Positions 10,013 to 20,140 of a stretch of 64,000 nucleotides of DNA are shown here, in pieces. The stretch is from assembly GCF_018403745.1 (NCBI RefSeq), contig NZ_BOVP01000001.1:248001-312000 (forward strand). The letters run 5' to 3'. How positions within the stretch are numbered: position 1 is the stretch's first letter; the number at the start of each line of letters is the position of its first letter. The notes beneath the pieces were generated by a model. It ran no database searches, was not told where the DNA came from, and saw only the letters and a program-made list of their open reading frames with translations. The DNA is from Lactococcus formosensis (GTDB lineage: Bacteria > Bacillota > Bacilli > Lactobacillales > Streptococcaceae). The position numbers and the translations under genes were made by a program.

Positions 10013-13000
10013 TTATTTTACTTCTTCAATTTCAGTTTCTGAGACAGTTACTTCAGGAGCATTTGACAAATCTGACAACGGTTCAAGATTACGGTAACGG
10101 AACATACCTGTACCAGCAGGAATAATCTTACCGATAATAACATTTTCCTTAAGACCGAGTAAGTGATCTTCTTTACCGTGGATTGCAGCATCAGTCAAGA
10201 CACGTGTAGTTTCTTGGAAAGATGCGGCAGACAAGAATGAATTTGTTTCCAATGATGCTTTAGTAATACCCATAAGTACAGGACGCGCTGTAGCTGGTGT
10301 TTTACCAGAAAGGAGAGCTTCTTCATTGATTTTTTCAAAGTCAGAAATATCCATAAGTCCACCAGGTAAGATATCAACATCACCAGTATCCATTACGCGG
10401 ACTTTACGAAGCATTTGGCGAACCATAACTTCGATGTGTTTATCCCCGATTTCAACCCCTTGTGAACGGTAAGTTTTTTGAACTTCACCGAGCAAGTAAG
10501 TTTCAACAGATAAAGCATCACGTACTTGGAGCAAGTGCTTAGGTTCAATTGAACCTTGGATCAATTGGTGACCACGGTGGATAAATTCACCTTCTTCAAC
10601 CATAAGTACATCGGCCATTGATACTGTGTATGAACGTGTATCTGTTTTACCTTTAACTGTGATTTCACGTGTACGTGTCGCAGCGTCTTCCACAATAGAT
10701 TCAACCGTACCAGTAACTTCGGTAATGATTGCTTCCCCTTTAGGATTACGTGCTTCAAAGATTTCTTGTACACGAGGCAAACCTTGAGTGATATCTGAGC
10801 TTGACGCAACACCACCCGTGTGGAATGTACGCATTGTCAACTGTGTACCAGGTTCACCGATTGATTGAGCGGCGATTGTACCAACAGCTTCACCAACTTC
10901 AACGGCTTCACCTGTTGCCAAGTTTTTACCGTAACAGTGTTTACATACACCATGTGGTGTTTTACATGTAAATACTGAACGGATTGTAACTTCTTTGATA
11001 CCCGCAGCAACGATTTGCTTCGCGATATCTTCTGTAATCAATTGATCATCGCCAATAATTACTTCACCAGTTTCTGGATGTACAACTGTTTTACGTGTGT
11101 AACGTCCTTCAAGACGTTCAACCAATGGTTCTACCATTTCTTTACCAGTAGCAATATCAGAAATCAAGAGTCCACGGTCTGTACCACAGTCGACTTCGCG
11201 GATGATAACGTCTTGAGCGACGTCAACCAAACGACGTGTAAGGTAACCAGAGTCGGCAGTCTTAAGGGCTGTATCGGTCATACCTTTACGCGCACCGTGA
11301 GTTGAGAAGAACATTTCCAAGACAGAAAGACCTTCTCGGAAGTTAGAAATGATAGGCAATTCCATGATACGTCCGTTAGGAGCAGCCATCAAACCACGCA
11401 TACCGGCCAATTGTGAGAAGTTGGAAATGTTACCACGGGCACCAGAGTCCATCATCATAACGATTGGGTTAGTCAAATCTTGTTCTTCAATCAAGCGTTT
11501 TTCAAGTGTATCTTTTGCACCACGCCAAACATCAGTAACCGCATTGTAGCGCTCATCATCAGTAATCAAACCACGACGGAATTGTTTAGTAATTTGTTCT
11601 ACACGTTTGTGTGCTGCACCAATGATTTCTGCTTTTTCAGGAACCACTGGGATATCCGCAATACCAACTGTTAAACCAGCCAATGTTGATTGGTGGTAAC
11701 CTAAGTTCTTGAGCAAGTCAAGGAACTCAGATGTTGTTGTTGTACGATAACGTTTGAAGACTTCAGCGATAATATTACCCAAGTGTTTTTTCTTGAATGG
11801 CAATACTGTGTCAATCTCAGCTAAACGTTTGTGAATATCTTCACCAGGTTCCATAAAGAAACGGTCATCCGTTTGAGTAGTGATATTCTCGTCGGTATTT
11901 TCGTTCAAGTAAGGCATACCCTCTGGATAAATTTCATTCCCTTCTGGCATGATTGCGTTAAACATTACTTTACCAACCGTTGTAATCAAGATTTTACCTT
12001 TTTGGAACTCTGTCCAAGGTTTATTCATTGATTGAGTTGCAATACCGATACGTGTATGTAAGTGAACATAACCATTACGCATTGCAATTTCAACTTCTTC
12101 AGGATTAGAGAAGATCATACCTTCTCCTTCACGTCCTTTTGCTTCCATTGTCAAGTAGTAGTTACCCAAGACCATATCTTGAGAAGGTGTAACGACTGGT
12201 TTACCATCTTTAGGGTTAAGGATGTGTTCAGCAGCAAGCATCAGCAAACGTGCTTCAGCTTGCGCTTCTTCTGACAATGGCACGTGAATCGCCATTTGGT
12301 CACCGTCAAAGTCGGCATTGTAGGCTTCACAAGCCAGTGGGTGCAAACGCATTGCACGACCATCAATAAGTACTGGCTCAAAGGCTTGAATACCTAAACG
12401 GTGAAGCGTAGGTGCGCGGTTAAGGAGAACAGGGTGTTCTTTAACAACTTCTTCAAGGACATCCCAAACTTCAGCATCTTGGCGTTCAACTTTACGTTTA
12501 GCCGCACGGATGTTGGCAGCCATTTCACGTTTAACCAGTTCAGACATTACGAATGGTTTGAAGAGTTCGATCGCCATTTCACGTGGGACACCACATTGGT
12601 ACATTTTAAGTGTTGGACCAACTGCAATAACTGAACGACCAGAGTAGTCGACACGTTTACCCAACAAGTTTTGACGGAAACGTCCTTGTTTACCTTTCAG
12701 CATATGGCTGAGAGATTTAAGTGGACGGTTACCGGCACCTGTGATTGGACGACCACGACGACCATTGTCAATCAATGTATCAACAGCTTCTTGCAACATA
12801 CGTTTTTCATTTTGGACGATAATATTAGGGGCATTAAGCTCCATCAAACGTTTCAAACGATTGTTACGGTTGATAACACGACGGTAAAGATCATTCAAAT
12901 CAGATGTGGCAAAACGTCCACCATCCAATTGAACCATTGGACGAAGATCTGGTGGAATAACTGGAAGGACATTGAGCACCATCCATGCTAATTTGTTACC

Positions 13001-13672
13001 AGATTTTTTGAAGGCTGTTAAAACATCCAAGCGACGGATGATTTTCACACGTCGTTGTCCGCTAACATTTTTCAATTCTTCTTTAAGTTCAGCAACTTCT
13101 GCGTCAATATCAACATCGTTAAGCAAATCTTGAATAGCTTCTGCACCCATTTTTGCAACAAATGAACCAAAACCATTTTTCAAAAGTTGTTCACGATATT
13201 CACGTTCTGTCAAAAGTTGTTTCTTTTCAAGATCTGTTTCTTTAGGATCAATAACGACATAGCTTGCGAAGTAAATAACTTCTTCAAGAGCACGTGGACT
13301 CATATCAAGTGCTAGCCCCATACGTGATGGAATCCCTTTGAAATACCAGATGTGTGAAGTTGGTGCTGCCAACTCGATGTGTCCCATACGTTCACGACGT
13401 GATTTAGCTGTCGTTACTTGAACACCACAGAGTTCACAGACTTGGTTTTTGTAGAAAACGCCTTTAAGCTTACCACAAGCACATTCCCAGTCCTTTTGTG
13501 GACCAAAGATACGCTCATCGAAGAGACCTTCGCGTTCAGGTTTTTGCGTACGATAGTTGATGGTTTCTGGTTTTTTGACTTCACCAAATGACCAGTAACG
13601 AATTTTTTGTGGAGATGCGATACCAATTCGCATGCTCTCAAATTTATTTACATCGACCAATGTTTTCTCCAC
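10013..13672 (-). CDS. rpoC: RNA polymerase beta' subunit
   Basis: Largest catalytic subunit of RNA polymerase, 1219 aa, the usual length in Lactobacillales. The N-terminal zinc finger uses C64, C66, C79 and C82. The active-site Mg2+-binding motif NADFDGDQM is present, as are the bridge helix/trigger loop regions ([17 protein letters not shown] and [23 protein letters not shown]) and a second Cys cluster near CGTDRG...[13 protein letters not shown]. It lies 307 nt downstream of rpoB, with an unusual structured spacer. The C-terminus is acidic. Identification is certain. Confidence 0.99.
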   Translation of the reverse strand: MEKTLVDVNKFESMRIGIASPQKIRYWSFGEVKKPETINYRTQKPEREGLFDERIFGPQKDWECACGKLKGVFYKNQVCELCGVQVTTAKSRRERMGHIELAAPTSHIWYFKGIPSRMGLALDMSPRALEEVIYFASYVVIDPKETDLEKKQLLTEREYREQLLKNGFGSFVAKMGAEAIQDLLNDVDIDAEVAELKEELKNVSGQRRVKIIRRLDVLTAFKKSGNKLAWMVLNVLPVIPPDLRPMVQLDGGRFATSDLNDLYRRVINRNNRLKRLMELNAPNIIVQNEKRMLQEAVDTLIDNGRRGRPITGAGNRPLKSLSHMLKGKQGRFRQNLLGKRVDYSGRSVIAVGPTLKMYQCGVPREMAIELFKPFVMSELVKREMAANIRAAKRKVERQDAEVWDVLEEVVKEHPVLLNRAPTLHRLGIQAFEPVLIDGRAMRLHPLACEAYNADFDGDQMAIHVPLSEEAQAEARLLMLAAEHILNPKDGKPVVTPSQDMVLGNYYLTMEAKGREGEGMIFSNPEEVEIAMRNGYVHLHTRIGIATQSMNKPWTEFQKGKILITTVGKVMFNAIMPEGNEIYPEGMPYLNENTDENITTQTDDRFFMEPGEDIHKRLAEIDTVLPFKKKHLGNIIAEVFKRYRTTTTSEFLDLLKNLGYHQSTLAGLTVGIADIPVVPEKAEIIGAAHKRVEQITKQFRRGLITDDERYNAVTDVWRGAKDTLEKRLIEEQDLTNPIVMMMDSGARGNISNFSQLAGMRGLMAAPNGRIMELPIISNFREGLSVLEMFFSTHGARKGMTDTALKTADSGYLTRRLVDVAQDVIIREVDCGTDRGLLISDIATGKEMVEPLVERLEGRYTRKTVVHPETGEVIIGDDQLITEDIAKQIVAAGIKEVTIRSVFTCKTPHGVCKHCYGKNLATGEAVEVGEAVGTIAAQSIGEPGTQLTMRTFHTGGVASSSDITQGLPRVQEIFEARNPKGEAIITEVTGTVESIVEDAATRTREITVKGKTDTRSYTVSMADVLMVEEGEFIHRGHQLIQGSIEPKHLLQVRDALSVETYLLGEVQKTYRSQGVEIGDKHIEVMVRQMLRKVRVMDTGDVDILPGGLMDISDFEKINEEALLSGKTPATARPVLMGITKASLETNSFLSAASFQETTRVLTDAAIHGKEDHLLGLKENVIIGKIIPAGTGMFRYRNLEPLSDLSNAPEVTVSETEIEEVK

Positions 13673-13979
13673 TTTCTTTGTATTTATTTCTTTTCTGTTG
13701 AATGTTTGTCCGTTGACATAACATTCCTGTGAAGACCGCTAGCTGTGTCTTTTTCAACACAACTTTGCCCGCAAATCTTGAATTAGCAGACAGAAACTCG
13801 TGCATTAGGCAGCAATGTAGAACTTATTTTTAAAATAGAAGTTATCCATCAAAATACAGTTCTACATTACCGCCTAGCACACTTGCACAGCGGTTTACCT
13901 TAAAAGGTTTTTATCTTAAATTTATTCCGAAAAGCTATTTCTTATTCCAAATAAACTTCGTATTCACAGAAAAGAACAA
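13673..13979 (-). other. rpoB-rpoC spacer (307 nt)
   Basis: No coding frame of note. It holds the large hairpin at 13800-13880, a small hairpin (TGTGT TGAAAAAG ACACA on the minus strand, about 13746-13763) and a short palindrome CCTTTTAAGG near 13899-13908. I do not see a strong sigma-A promoter for rpoC on the minus strand, so rpoC is probably cotranscribed with rpoB through this structured region. Confidence 0.6.
13800..13880 (-). ncRNA. Large intercistronic RNA hairpin between rpoB and rpoC
   Basis: On the minus-strand transcript GTGC-AGGC-GGT-AATGTAGAACT pairs with AGTTCTACATT-GCT-GCCT-GCAC (13858-13880 with 13800-13824): an 11-bp perfect core, three pairs including two wobbles, then two 4-bp blocks separated by a small bulge, about 22 bp in all, enclosing a loop of some 33 nt. 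No T-run follows, so it is not a simple terminator. An RNase III processing site or a regulator of rpoC translation are possible roles (inference). Confidence 0.6.
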
Positions 13980-16900
13980 TTATTTTTCTTCTTTTGCTTC
14001 GCTAATCAATGCTTGTTCAGTTTCCACTGCTTCAGTAACAATTTGCTCCTGAGCTTCAAGCATTTCTGGCGTAATGTCAATATTTTCTTGACGAACTTCA
14101 ATTTCATCATCAAGTTCACGAAGATCAAGGACATTTTTCTCACCATCAAGGACTTTAAGATCCATACCAAGCGCTTGTAATTCTTTTACAAGGACACGGA
14201 ATGATTCAGGAAGACCTGGTTTGGGAATACGTTCACCCTTAACAATAGCTTCATAAGCACGTGTACGTCCAATAACATCATCTGACTTGTATGTCAAGAT
14301 TTCTTGGAGGACATTTGCCGCACCATAAGCTTCAAGGGCCCAAACTTCCATTTCCCCGAAACGTTGTCCACCGAACTGTGCTTTACCACCGAGCGGTTGT
14401 TGTGTAACAAGTGAGTAAGGACCAACGCTACGTGCGTGAAGTTTATCATCAACCATGTGGTGAAGTTTGATCATGTACATGACACCGACAGAAATACGGT
14501 TATCAAAGGCTTCACCCGTACGGCCATCGTAAAGGACTGTTTTGGCATCATCAGCCATTCCAGCTTCTTTAACTGTATCCCAGATATCTTCATCACTCGC
14601 ACCGTCGAAGACTGGTGATGCAATGTGTATACCTAATGTACGGGCAGCCATACCCAAGTGGAGCTCCATAACTTGTCCGATATTCATACGAGAAGGGACA
14701 CCAAGTGGATTCAACATGATGTCGATTGGTGTACCATCTGGTAAGTAAGGCATATCTTCCATAGGAACGATATTTGAAACGACACCTTTGTTACCATGAC
14801 GACCGGCCATCTTATCCCCAACGTGGATTTTACGTTTTTGTGAGATGAAGACACGAACCAACTTGTTCACACCTGATGGCAATTCATCACCATTTTCACG
14901 TGTGAATACACGTACATCGTGAACGATACCGCCACCACCGTGAGGCACACGGAGTGATGTATCACGAACTTCACGTGCTTTTTCACCAAAGATAGCACGA
15001 AGAAGGCGTTCTTCAGGAGTTGGATCAGTTTCACCTTTTGGTGTTACTTTACCGACGAGCAAGTCCCCATCTTCAACCTCAGCACCGATGCGGATAATAC
15101 CGTCTTCGTCCAAGTTTTTAAGGGCTTCATCACCAATATTTGGAATTTCGCGTGTGATTTCTTCAGGGCCAAGCTTTGTATCGCGTGTTTCTGACTCGTA
15201 CTCTTCAATCGCAATAGATGTATAAACGTCATCTTTGATCAAACGTTCAGACATGATGATGGCATCCTCGAAGTTATAACCTTCCCAAGTCATATACGCC
15301 ACAAGTGGGTTTTGACCGAGCGCCATTTCTCCATTTTCCATTGATGGGCCATCACCGATGATATCGCCAGCTTCAACCTTATCCCCAAGTTCAGCAAGTG
15401 GACGTTGGTTATATGAAGTCCCTGAGTTTGAACGACGGTATTTCATGATGTTATAGATATCAAGCTCACCTGATGTACGACGTACACGGATCTCGTCAGC
15501 ATCTACATATTCAACAGTACCATCATGTTTAGCAATCACAGCAGCACCAGAGTCACGGGCTGTTTGATGTTCCATACCTGTACCAATCCAAGGTGCATGC
15601 GGATCAATCAATGGAACGGCTTGACGTTGCATGTTGGCACCCATGAGGGCACGGTTGGAGTCATCGTTTTCCAAGAAAGGAATACAAGCTGCAGCTACGG
15701 CAATAACCTGCTTAGGTGAAACGTCCATGTAATCTGCAGTTGAAGCATCAACTTCGATATTGTTACCAACGTGACGGGCCATTACTGTTTCATTGACAAA
15801 TTTATTGTCATCAGTCAATGGTGAGTTAGCTTGGGCAACTGTATAGTTGTCTTCTTCGTCAGCTGTTAAGTATTCAACTTCATCTGTAACAGTCCCTGTT
15901 GCGCGATCAATACGACGGTATGGTGACATGATGAAACCATATTCATTGATTTTGGCATAAGAAGACAAGTTATTGATCAACCCGATATTTGGTCCCTCAG
16001 GTGTTTCAATCGGACACATACGGCCATAGTGAGTGTAGTGAACGTCACGTACTTCATATGAAGCACGGTCACGTGAGATACCACCAGGACCTAAGGCAGA
16101 GAAACGACGTTTGTGTGAAAGCTCTGACAAAGGATTGTGTTGGTCCATAAATTGTGACAACTGTGAAGAACCAAAGAATTCTTTAATTGCAGCTGTTACA
16201 GGACGAATGTTAATCAATCCTTGAGGTGTCATATTTTCATTTTCAGAAGATGACATACGTTCACGGATAACACGTTCCATACGTGAAAGACCGATACGTA
16301 CTTGGTTTTGAAGCAATTCACCAACTGAACGGATACGACGGTTTCCTAAGTGGTCGATATCGTCAACCTTACCAATACCTTCAGAAAGACCTAACCAGTA
16401 GTTGATATTAGCAATCACATCTGCTGGCATCAACACACGGTTTTCAGCAGGAATTTGACCGTTAGAAATCAATGTCACGACACGTTCTGGATCTTTTGGA
16501 GAGTAAACTTTCAATGTTTGAAGTTCAATTGGTTCAGGGATAACAGCATCGTCAGATGGTTGATAAACTGTTGTATTGAGACCATTATCCAAAAGATTTT
16601 CGATAGAATCCAATACATCACGTGTTACGAGAGTATCAGATTCAACAAGAATTTCGCCTGTTTCAGGATCAACGATTGGTTCTGCCAATGTCAAACCAAG
16701 GATACGGTTTTTAAGGGCAAGTTTTTTATTAAATTTATAACGACCTACAGGTGCAAAGTCGTAACGACGTGGGTCGAAGAAACGTGCAATTAAAAGTCCA
16801 CGAGAGCTGTCCGCTGTTTTAGGTTCACCAGGACGGAGGCGATCATAGATGTCTTTAAGCGCTTCTTCAACACGAGTGTCTGATGGGTTTTTGTGAACAT

Positions 16901-17570
16901 CTTTACCCAATGTTGTATTGAGGAGTTCACTTGGTCCCATAAGTTCAAGGATTTCATCGTCACTACCAAAACCAAGTGCACGCAACATTGTTGTAAATGT
17001 CAACTTACGTGTACGGTCAATACGTACATAACCAACACCTTTAGCGTCTGTATCTAATTCAAACCACGCACCACGGTTAGGAATAGTTGTATGACCATAA
17101 GATTCCAAACCATTTTTATCTGTTTTAAGGTGGAAGTATGAACCTGGGCTACGTACCAACTGGCTGACGATCAAACGTTCAGAACCGTTGTTGATGAATG
17201 TACCCATTTCAGTCATAAGTGGGAAATCACCGAAGAAAACTTCTTGTGTTTTCAATTCGCCTGTTTCTTTATTTACAAGGCGGAAAGTCACATGGATTGG
17301 TGCAGAATAGTTTGCATCGTGAGCACGGGCTTCATCCACAGTGTATTTAGGGGCTTTCATTTCATATCCAACAAATTCAAGCTCCATTGTGCCCGCAAAG
17401 TTGTCAATTGGAAACATTTCTTTGAAGACGTTAGCCAAACCTTCGTCAAGGAAGTTTTGATAACTTGCTGTTTGAACTTCGATCAAGTTCGGCAAACCAA
17501 TTACTTCTTTGATTCGTGAAAAACTGCGTCTTGTACGGTGTTTACCGTATTTTACGTCATGTCCTGCCAA
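13980..17570 (-). CDS. rpoB: RNA polymerase beta subunit
   Basis: Second-largest subunit of RNA polymerase, 1196 aa, with the rifampicin-binding cluster ([22 protein letters not shown]; wild-type-looking at the S/Q, D, H and S positions), the [12 protein letters not shown] active-site segment and the C-terminal [13 protein letters not shown] place the start at the TTG of 17570: family members begin [20 protein letters not shown], and AGGAG lies 7 nt before this TTG. An in-frame ATG at 17585 would overlap that ribosome site. Transcribed from a consensus-like promoter through a 230-nt structured leader. Confidence 0.98.
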   Translation of the reverse strand: MAGHDVKYGKHRTRRSFSRIKEVIGLPNLIEVQTASYQNFLDEGLANVFKEMFPIDNFAGTMELEFVGYEMKAPKYTVDEARAHDANYSAPIHVTFRLVNKETGELKTQEVFFGDFPLMTEMGTFINNGSERLIVSQLVRSPGSYFHLKTDKNGLESYGHTTIPNRGAWFELDTDAKGVGYVRIDRTRKLTFTTMLRALGFGSDDEILELMGPSELLNTTLGKDVHKNPSDTRVEEALKDIYDRLRPGEPKTADSSRGLLIARFFDPRRYDFAPVGRYKFNKKLALKNRILGLTLAEPIVDPETGEILVESDTLVTRDVLDSIENLLDNGLNTTVYQPSDDAVIPEPIELQTLKVYSPKDPERVVTLISNGQIPAENRVLMPADVIANINYWLGLSEGIGKVDDIDHLGNRRIRSVGELLQNQVRIGLSRMERVIRERMSSSENENMTPQGLINIRPVTAAIKEFFGSSQLSQFMDQHNPLSELSHKRRFSALGPGGISRDRASYEVRDVHYTHYGRMCPIETPEGPNIGLINNLSSYAKINEYGFIMSPYRRIDRATGTVTDEVEYLTADEEDNYTVAQANSPLTDDNKFVNETVMARHVGNNIEVDASTADYMDVSPKQVIAVAAACIPFLENDDSNRALMGANMQRQAVPLIDPHAPWIGTGMEHQTARDSGAAVIAKHDGTVEYVDADEIRVRRTSGELDIYNIMKYRRSNSGTSYNQRPLAELGDKVEAGDIIGDGPSMENGEMALGQNPLVAYMTWEGYNFEDAIIMSERLIKDDVYTSIAIEEYESETRDTKLGPEEITREIPNIGDEALKNLDEDGIIRIGAEVEDGDLLVGKVTPKGETDPTPEERLLRAIFGEKAREVRDTSLRVPHGGGGIVHDVRVFTRENGDELPSGVNKLVRVFISQKRKIHVGDKMAGRHGNKGVVSNIVPMEDMPYLPDGTPIDIMLNPLGVPSRMNIGQVMELHLGMAARTLGIHIASPVFDGASDEDIWDTVKEAGMADDAKTVLYDGRTGEAFDNRISVGVMYMIKLHHMVDDKLHARSVGPYSLVTQQPLGGKAQFGGQRFGEMEVWALEAYGAANVLQEILTYKSDDVIGRTRAYEAIVKGERIPKPGLPESFRVLVKELQALGMDLKVLDGEKNVLDLRELDDEIEVRQENIDITPEMLEAQEQIVTEAVETEQALISEAKEEK

Positions 17571-17715
17571 GTTGATTCTCCTCATTCTATTTTTCCAGTT
17601 TTTCTGGATGTGTTATACAAGATTTGTCGTTTTTAAGTTTCTTATGAAAAATTCTGAAAAGTCAGTAGTTTGTCTTTTTCATTACTTTTTAGATTTTTTA
17701 CAGTTCAGAAACGGC

Positions 17716-17749
17716 AAAAAAGCAACGAAAACTTGACGTTTCGTTGCTT
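17716..17749 (-). promoter_or_regulatory. Intrinsic terminator/attenuator in the rpoB leader
   Basis: Minus-strand leader RNA has AAGCAACGAAA pairing with TTTCGTTGCTT (11 bp perfect, short loop) and a T-run, between the promoter and rpoB. Upstream at 17759-17778 a second small hairpin (GTGGG / CCCAC) is present. Placement fits the Lacto-rpoB leader motif described for lactic acid bacteria and suggests transcription attenuation of rpoB. I cannot confirm the covariance match. Confidence 0.55.
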
Positions 17750-17806
17750 ACAAAACCCGTGGGGACAATATTTCCCACAGAATTTGTCGACAAACCATTA
17801 CCCTAT

Positions 17807-17835
17807 ATTATATCATTTATCGACTGTATTTACAA
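17807..17835 (-). promoter_or_regulatory. rpoB promoter
   Basis: Minus strand: -35 TTGTAA (17830-17835), 17-nt spacer, -10 TATAAT (17807-17812). Predicted start near 17800, giving a leader of about 230 nt. Confidence 0.7.
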
Positions 17836-17838
17836 GGT

Positions 17839-18165
17839 CTAAACACCTTTGAAATACTTTTCTTTCGGTCTAACTTTGCCTTTGTCCGACACTTCAACAC
17901 CTTCTAATTTTAACAAACGAATTTGTTCTAGACGTCCCTCACCGTGCAAGCCTATAGTGCCATCCGATCTGATGATTCGCCACCAGGGTAAGCGATGTCT
18001 CTCTGATAAACCATGAAGCACTCTTGCAACTTGCCGCGCACCATTTATAAGGCCTGCCCGCAGTGCGATATCTCTGTAGGAGCTCACTTGCCCGTAGGGA
18101 ACTGCTTTGATTTCCCGAAGTATCCGCTGGGTTTCTGGCTTAAGATCTGCAAATTCTTTTACCAT
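17839..18165 (-). CDS. Alkyltransferase-like protein (ATL, MGMT family without catalytic Cys)
   Basis: Small DNA-binding protein of the O6-alkylguanine-DNA alkyltransferase fold, 108 aa. It has the DNA-binding helix and Arg finger (GARQVARVLHGL, about 43-54), but where active MGMT has PCHRV this protein reads PWWRII (about 70-75), so Trp replaces the acceptor Cys. Family members bind O6-alkylguanine and flag it for nucleotide excision repair instead of dealkylating it. Its ATG overlaps the pepO stop by 7 nt, so it is probably cotranscribed with pepO. Assignment is good; the repair role is by homology. Confidence 0.85.
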   Translation of the reverse strand: MVKEFADLKPETQRILREIKAVPYGQVSSYRDIALRAGLINGARQVARVLHGLSERHRLPWWRIIRSDGTIGLHGEGRLEQIRLLKLEGVEVSDKGKVRPKEKYFKGV

Positions 18166-20042
18166 ATTTTCACACGTTGGTCAGGTGCGCGGTACATCCC
18201 ATCACTTTCTTGCACATCAAATGTCTGATAAAATTCTTCTAAGTTTGTCGGTGGAATATTTGCACGCAATTTCGCTGGAGCATGGACATCCATTGAAAGA
18301 AGCATTTGTTGAAATTCTATACTGGCTTTCATACGCCATATCTTACCCCATTGGCTAAAGAAATCTGTAAGATTAACATCTTCTTCTTTTTGCGCAGCAG
18401 TCATCGCTGCCGTGATTCCTCCTTGGTCGGCAATATTTTCTGAAACAATCAACTTACCGTTTGCTGGGCCAGCTTCGGTCGCCACGCCATCAAAAGCTGC
18501 AATCATTTCTTCTTGTTTCTTTTCAAAAGCCTCATAATCTTTGTCTGTCCACCATTTATTGAGGTTACCATACTTGTCAAACTGCGCCCCGTTATTGTCA
18601 AAAGCATGCGAAATTTCATGTGCAATTACTGCACCAATACCGCCATAGTTTTGACTGGATGACTGTTCAAGACTATAGAAGGGTGCCTGTAAGATAGCTG
18701 CTGGAAAAACAATCGTATTGCTGTCGGGACTATAATAAGCATTAACCATATGAGCCGGCATATGCCACAAGCTCTTATCAACTTCTTCGCTAAATTTTTC
18801 ATAGTGACGTGCAGTGAGCAATTCATCGAAATGACAGGCATCTTCGTAGAGACTCCCATTTCCAACTTTAAAACGACTATATATTTCTGGAAGTTTGTCC
18901 GGGTAGCCTATGAACACAGTAATTGCACTCAATTTTTCAATAGCCTTATCAATCGTTGCACGACTAAGCCATTCATTTTTATCTAAGCGTTCTTGGTAAA
19001 CTTTAATCATCTCAGAAGTCATGTGCTTAACGTCTGACTTAGCTTCTTCTCCAAAATATTTTAGACCGTAATAAAGGCCAATCACTTGACTGAAATAACT
19101 CTCCGTTATATCGAGTTGATGTTTTTCTTGACTCCTTGCCTCTGATACATTCGATAAAAAACGTCCATATGCAGACCCTAAAAGTCGTAATTCATCTGAA
19201 AGTAAGCCGGTTGCCTTACGCGCGATTTTCACCAGCATCCAAGCTTTAATCAGGGGCCAATTTTCTTCGTTAATAATCTCGTCAAAAGAATCATAAAAAC
19301 GATTTTCAAAGACAACTATTTTCTCAGGTTCTGTGTTGACCAAACCTTTGATAAATGAATAAAAATCTATATTTTTTAAATGCTTTACAAATTCTTTAAA
19401 AGGAATTGGATTGTATAGTTCCGCATATTTAGCCCATTCTTCTGCTGTATTTGCTGATTCCACCAAAAGACTATCAAAAGCTACAGCTTTAGCTGCGATT
19501 TCTTGTGCATTTTTTTGCCCAAAATGTTCTAATATTTCTTTGGAGTTCTCTTGCCAAAAGTTCAACAGTTCTGCTTTACGAGGATGATTTTCTTCATAAT
19601 AAGTAGTATCAGGCAAGATAAGCCCAGGACCAGTGAAGCCCAAAGAGTGATGCACTGCATCCTTCATATCTGCATCAACGCTGATTGAGAAAGGCAAAGG
19701 TGCTTGTGAATGGAAAATTAAATCAAGTAAATGTGTGCGAAAATCCTCGAACGAATCAAGACTTGTTATCTTATCCATTTCTCTAATAACGGCAGAGAAA
19801 TCATTTTTATTACGACTTTCCCAATCCCCCGCTTTATTGTAAAACTTTATAGCTTCTAACAGTTCAGGATTATCTTCTGGAAGATCTACAGACATGTGCT
19901 GCAAATCAGCTGTTAAGTTTTTTTCATTTTCTAATACCAATTCATCAAAAGCAGAGATACGTGGTTTATCAGTTGGTATCTGCGCCTTTTCAAGCCATTC
20001 GGCATTTACTGTTGCAAATAAATCATCTTGTATTCGTGTCAT
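18159..20042 (-). CDS. pepO: M13 family endopeptidase PepO
   Basis: Cytosolic zinc oligo-endopeptidase of the neprilysin family, processing oligopeptides imported by Opp. The 627 aa match lactococcal PepO in length and have no signal peptide. Zinc motif HEISHAF is followed by the third ligand in SENIADQGG, and the C-terminus carries the M13 pattern VHAPAKLRANIPPTNLEEFYQTFDV. A strong AGGAGG ribosome site lies 7 nt before the ATG. Promoter TGTTATAAT is just upstream. The ATL gene overlaps its 3' end. Confidence 0.95.
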   Translation of the reverse strand: MTRIQDDLFATVNAEWLEKAQIPTDKPRISAFDELVLENEKNLTADLQHMSVDLPEDNPELLEAIKFYNKAGDWESRNKNDFSAVIREMDKITSLDSFEDFRTHLLDLIFHSQAPLPFSISVDADMKDAVHHSLGFTGPGLILPDTTYYEENHPRKAELLNFWQENSKEILEHFGQKNAQEIAAKAVAFDSLLVESANTAEEWAKYAELYNPIPFKEFVKHLKNIDFYSFIKGLVNTEPEKIVVFENRFYDSFDEIINEENWPLIKAWMLVKIARKATGLLSDELRLLGSAYGRFLSNVSEARSQEKHQLDITESYFSQVIGLYYGLKYFGEEAKSDVKHMTSEMIKVYQERLDKNEWLSRATIDKAIEKLSAITVFIGYPDKLPEIYSRFKVGNGSLYEDACHFDELLTARHYEKFSEEVDKSLWHMPAHMVNAYYSPDSNTIVFPAAILQAPFYSLEQSSSQNYGGIGAVIAHEISHAFDNNGAQFDKYGNLNKWWTDKDYEAFEKKQEEMIAAFDGVATEAGPANGKLIVSENIADQGGITAAMTAAQKEEDVNLTDFFSQWGKIWRMKASIEFQQMLLSMDVHAPAKLRANIPPTNLEEFYQTFDVQESDGMYRAPDQRVKIW

Positions 20043-20068
20043 TATAACCTCCTGAAAACGTTTTTTAT

Positions 20069-20074
20069 ATTATA
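20069..20074 (-). promoter_or_regulatory. Extended -10 promoter of pepO
   Basis: Minus strand TGTTATAAT, about 27 nt before the pepO ATG, followed by AGGAGG. Confidence 0.55.
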
Positions 20075-20140
20075 ACATAAAAGAAAAAGCAAACTTCCGA
20101 ACAGCTCTGCATTCTGAAATTTGCTTTATTTAGATTTTTA

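Noticed and set aside
10195..17519. Many long open frames on both strands inside rpoB and rpoC
   Set aside because: They overlap fully conserved essential genes in other frames, have no ribosome sites and encode low-complexity, Cys/Phe-rich products; they are shadows.
17571..17585. ATG at 17585 as the rpoB start
   Set aside because: It would contain the AGGAG ribosome site inside the coding region, and conserved RpoB sequence begins at the TTG of 17570.
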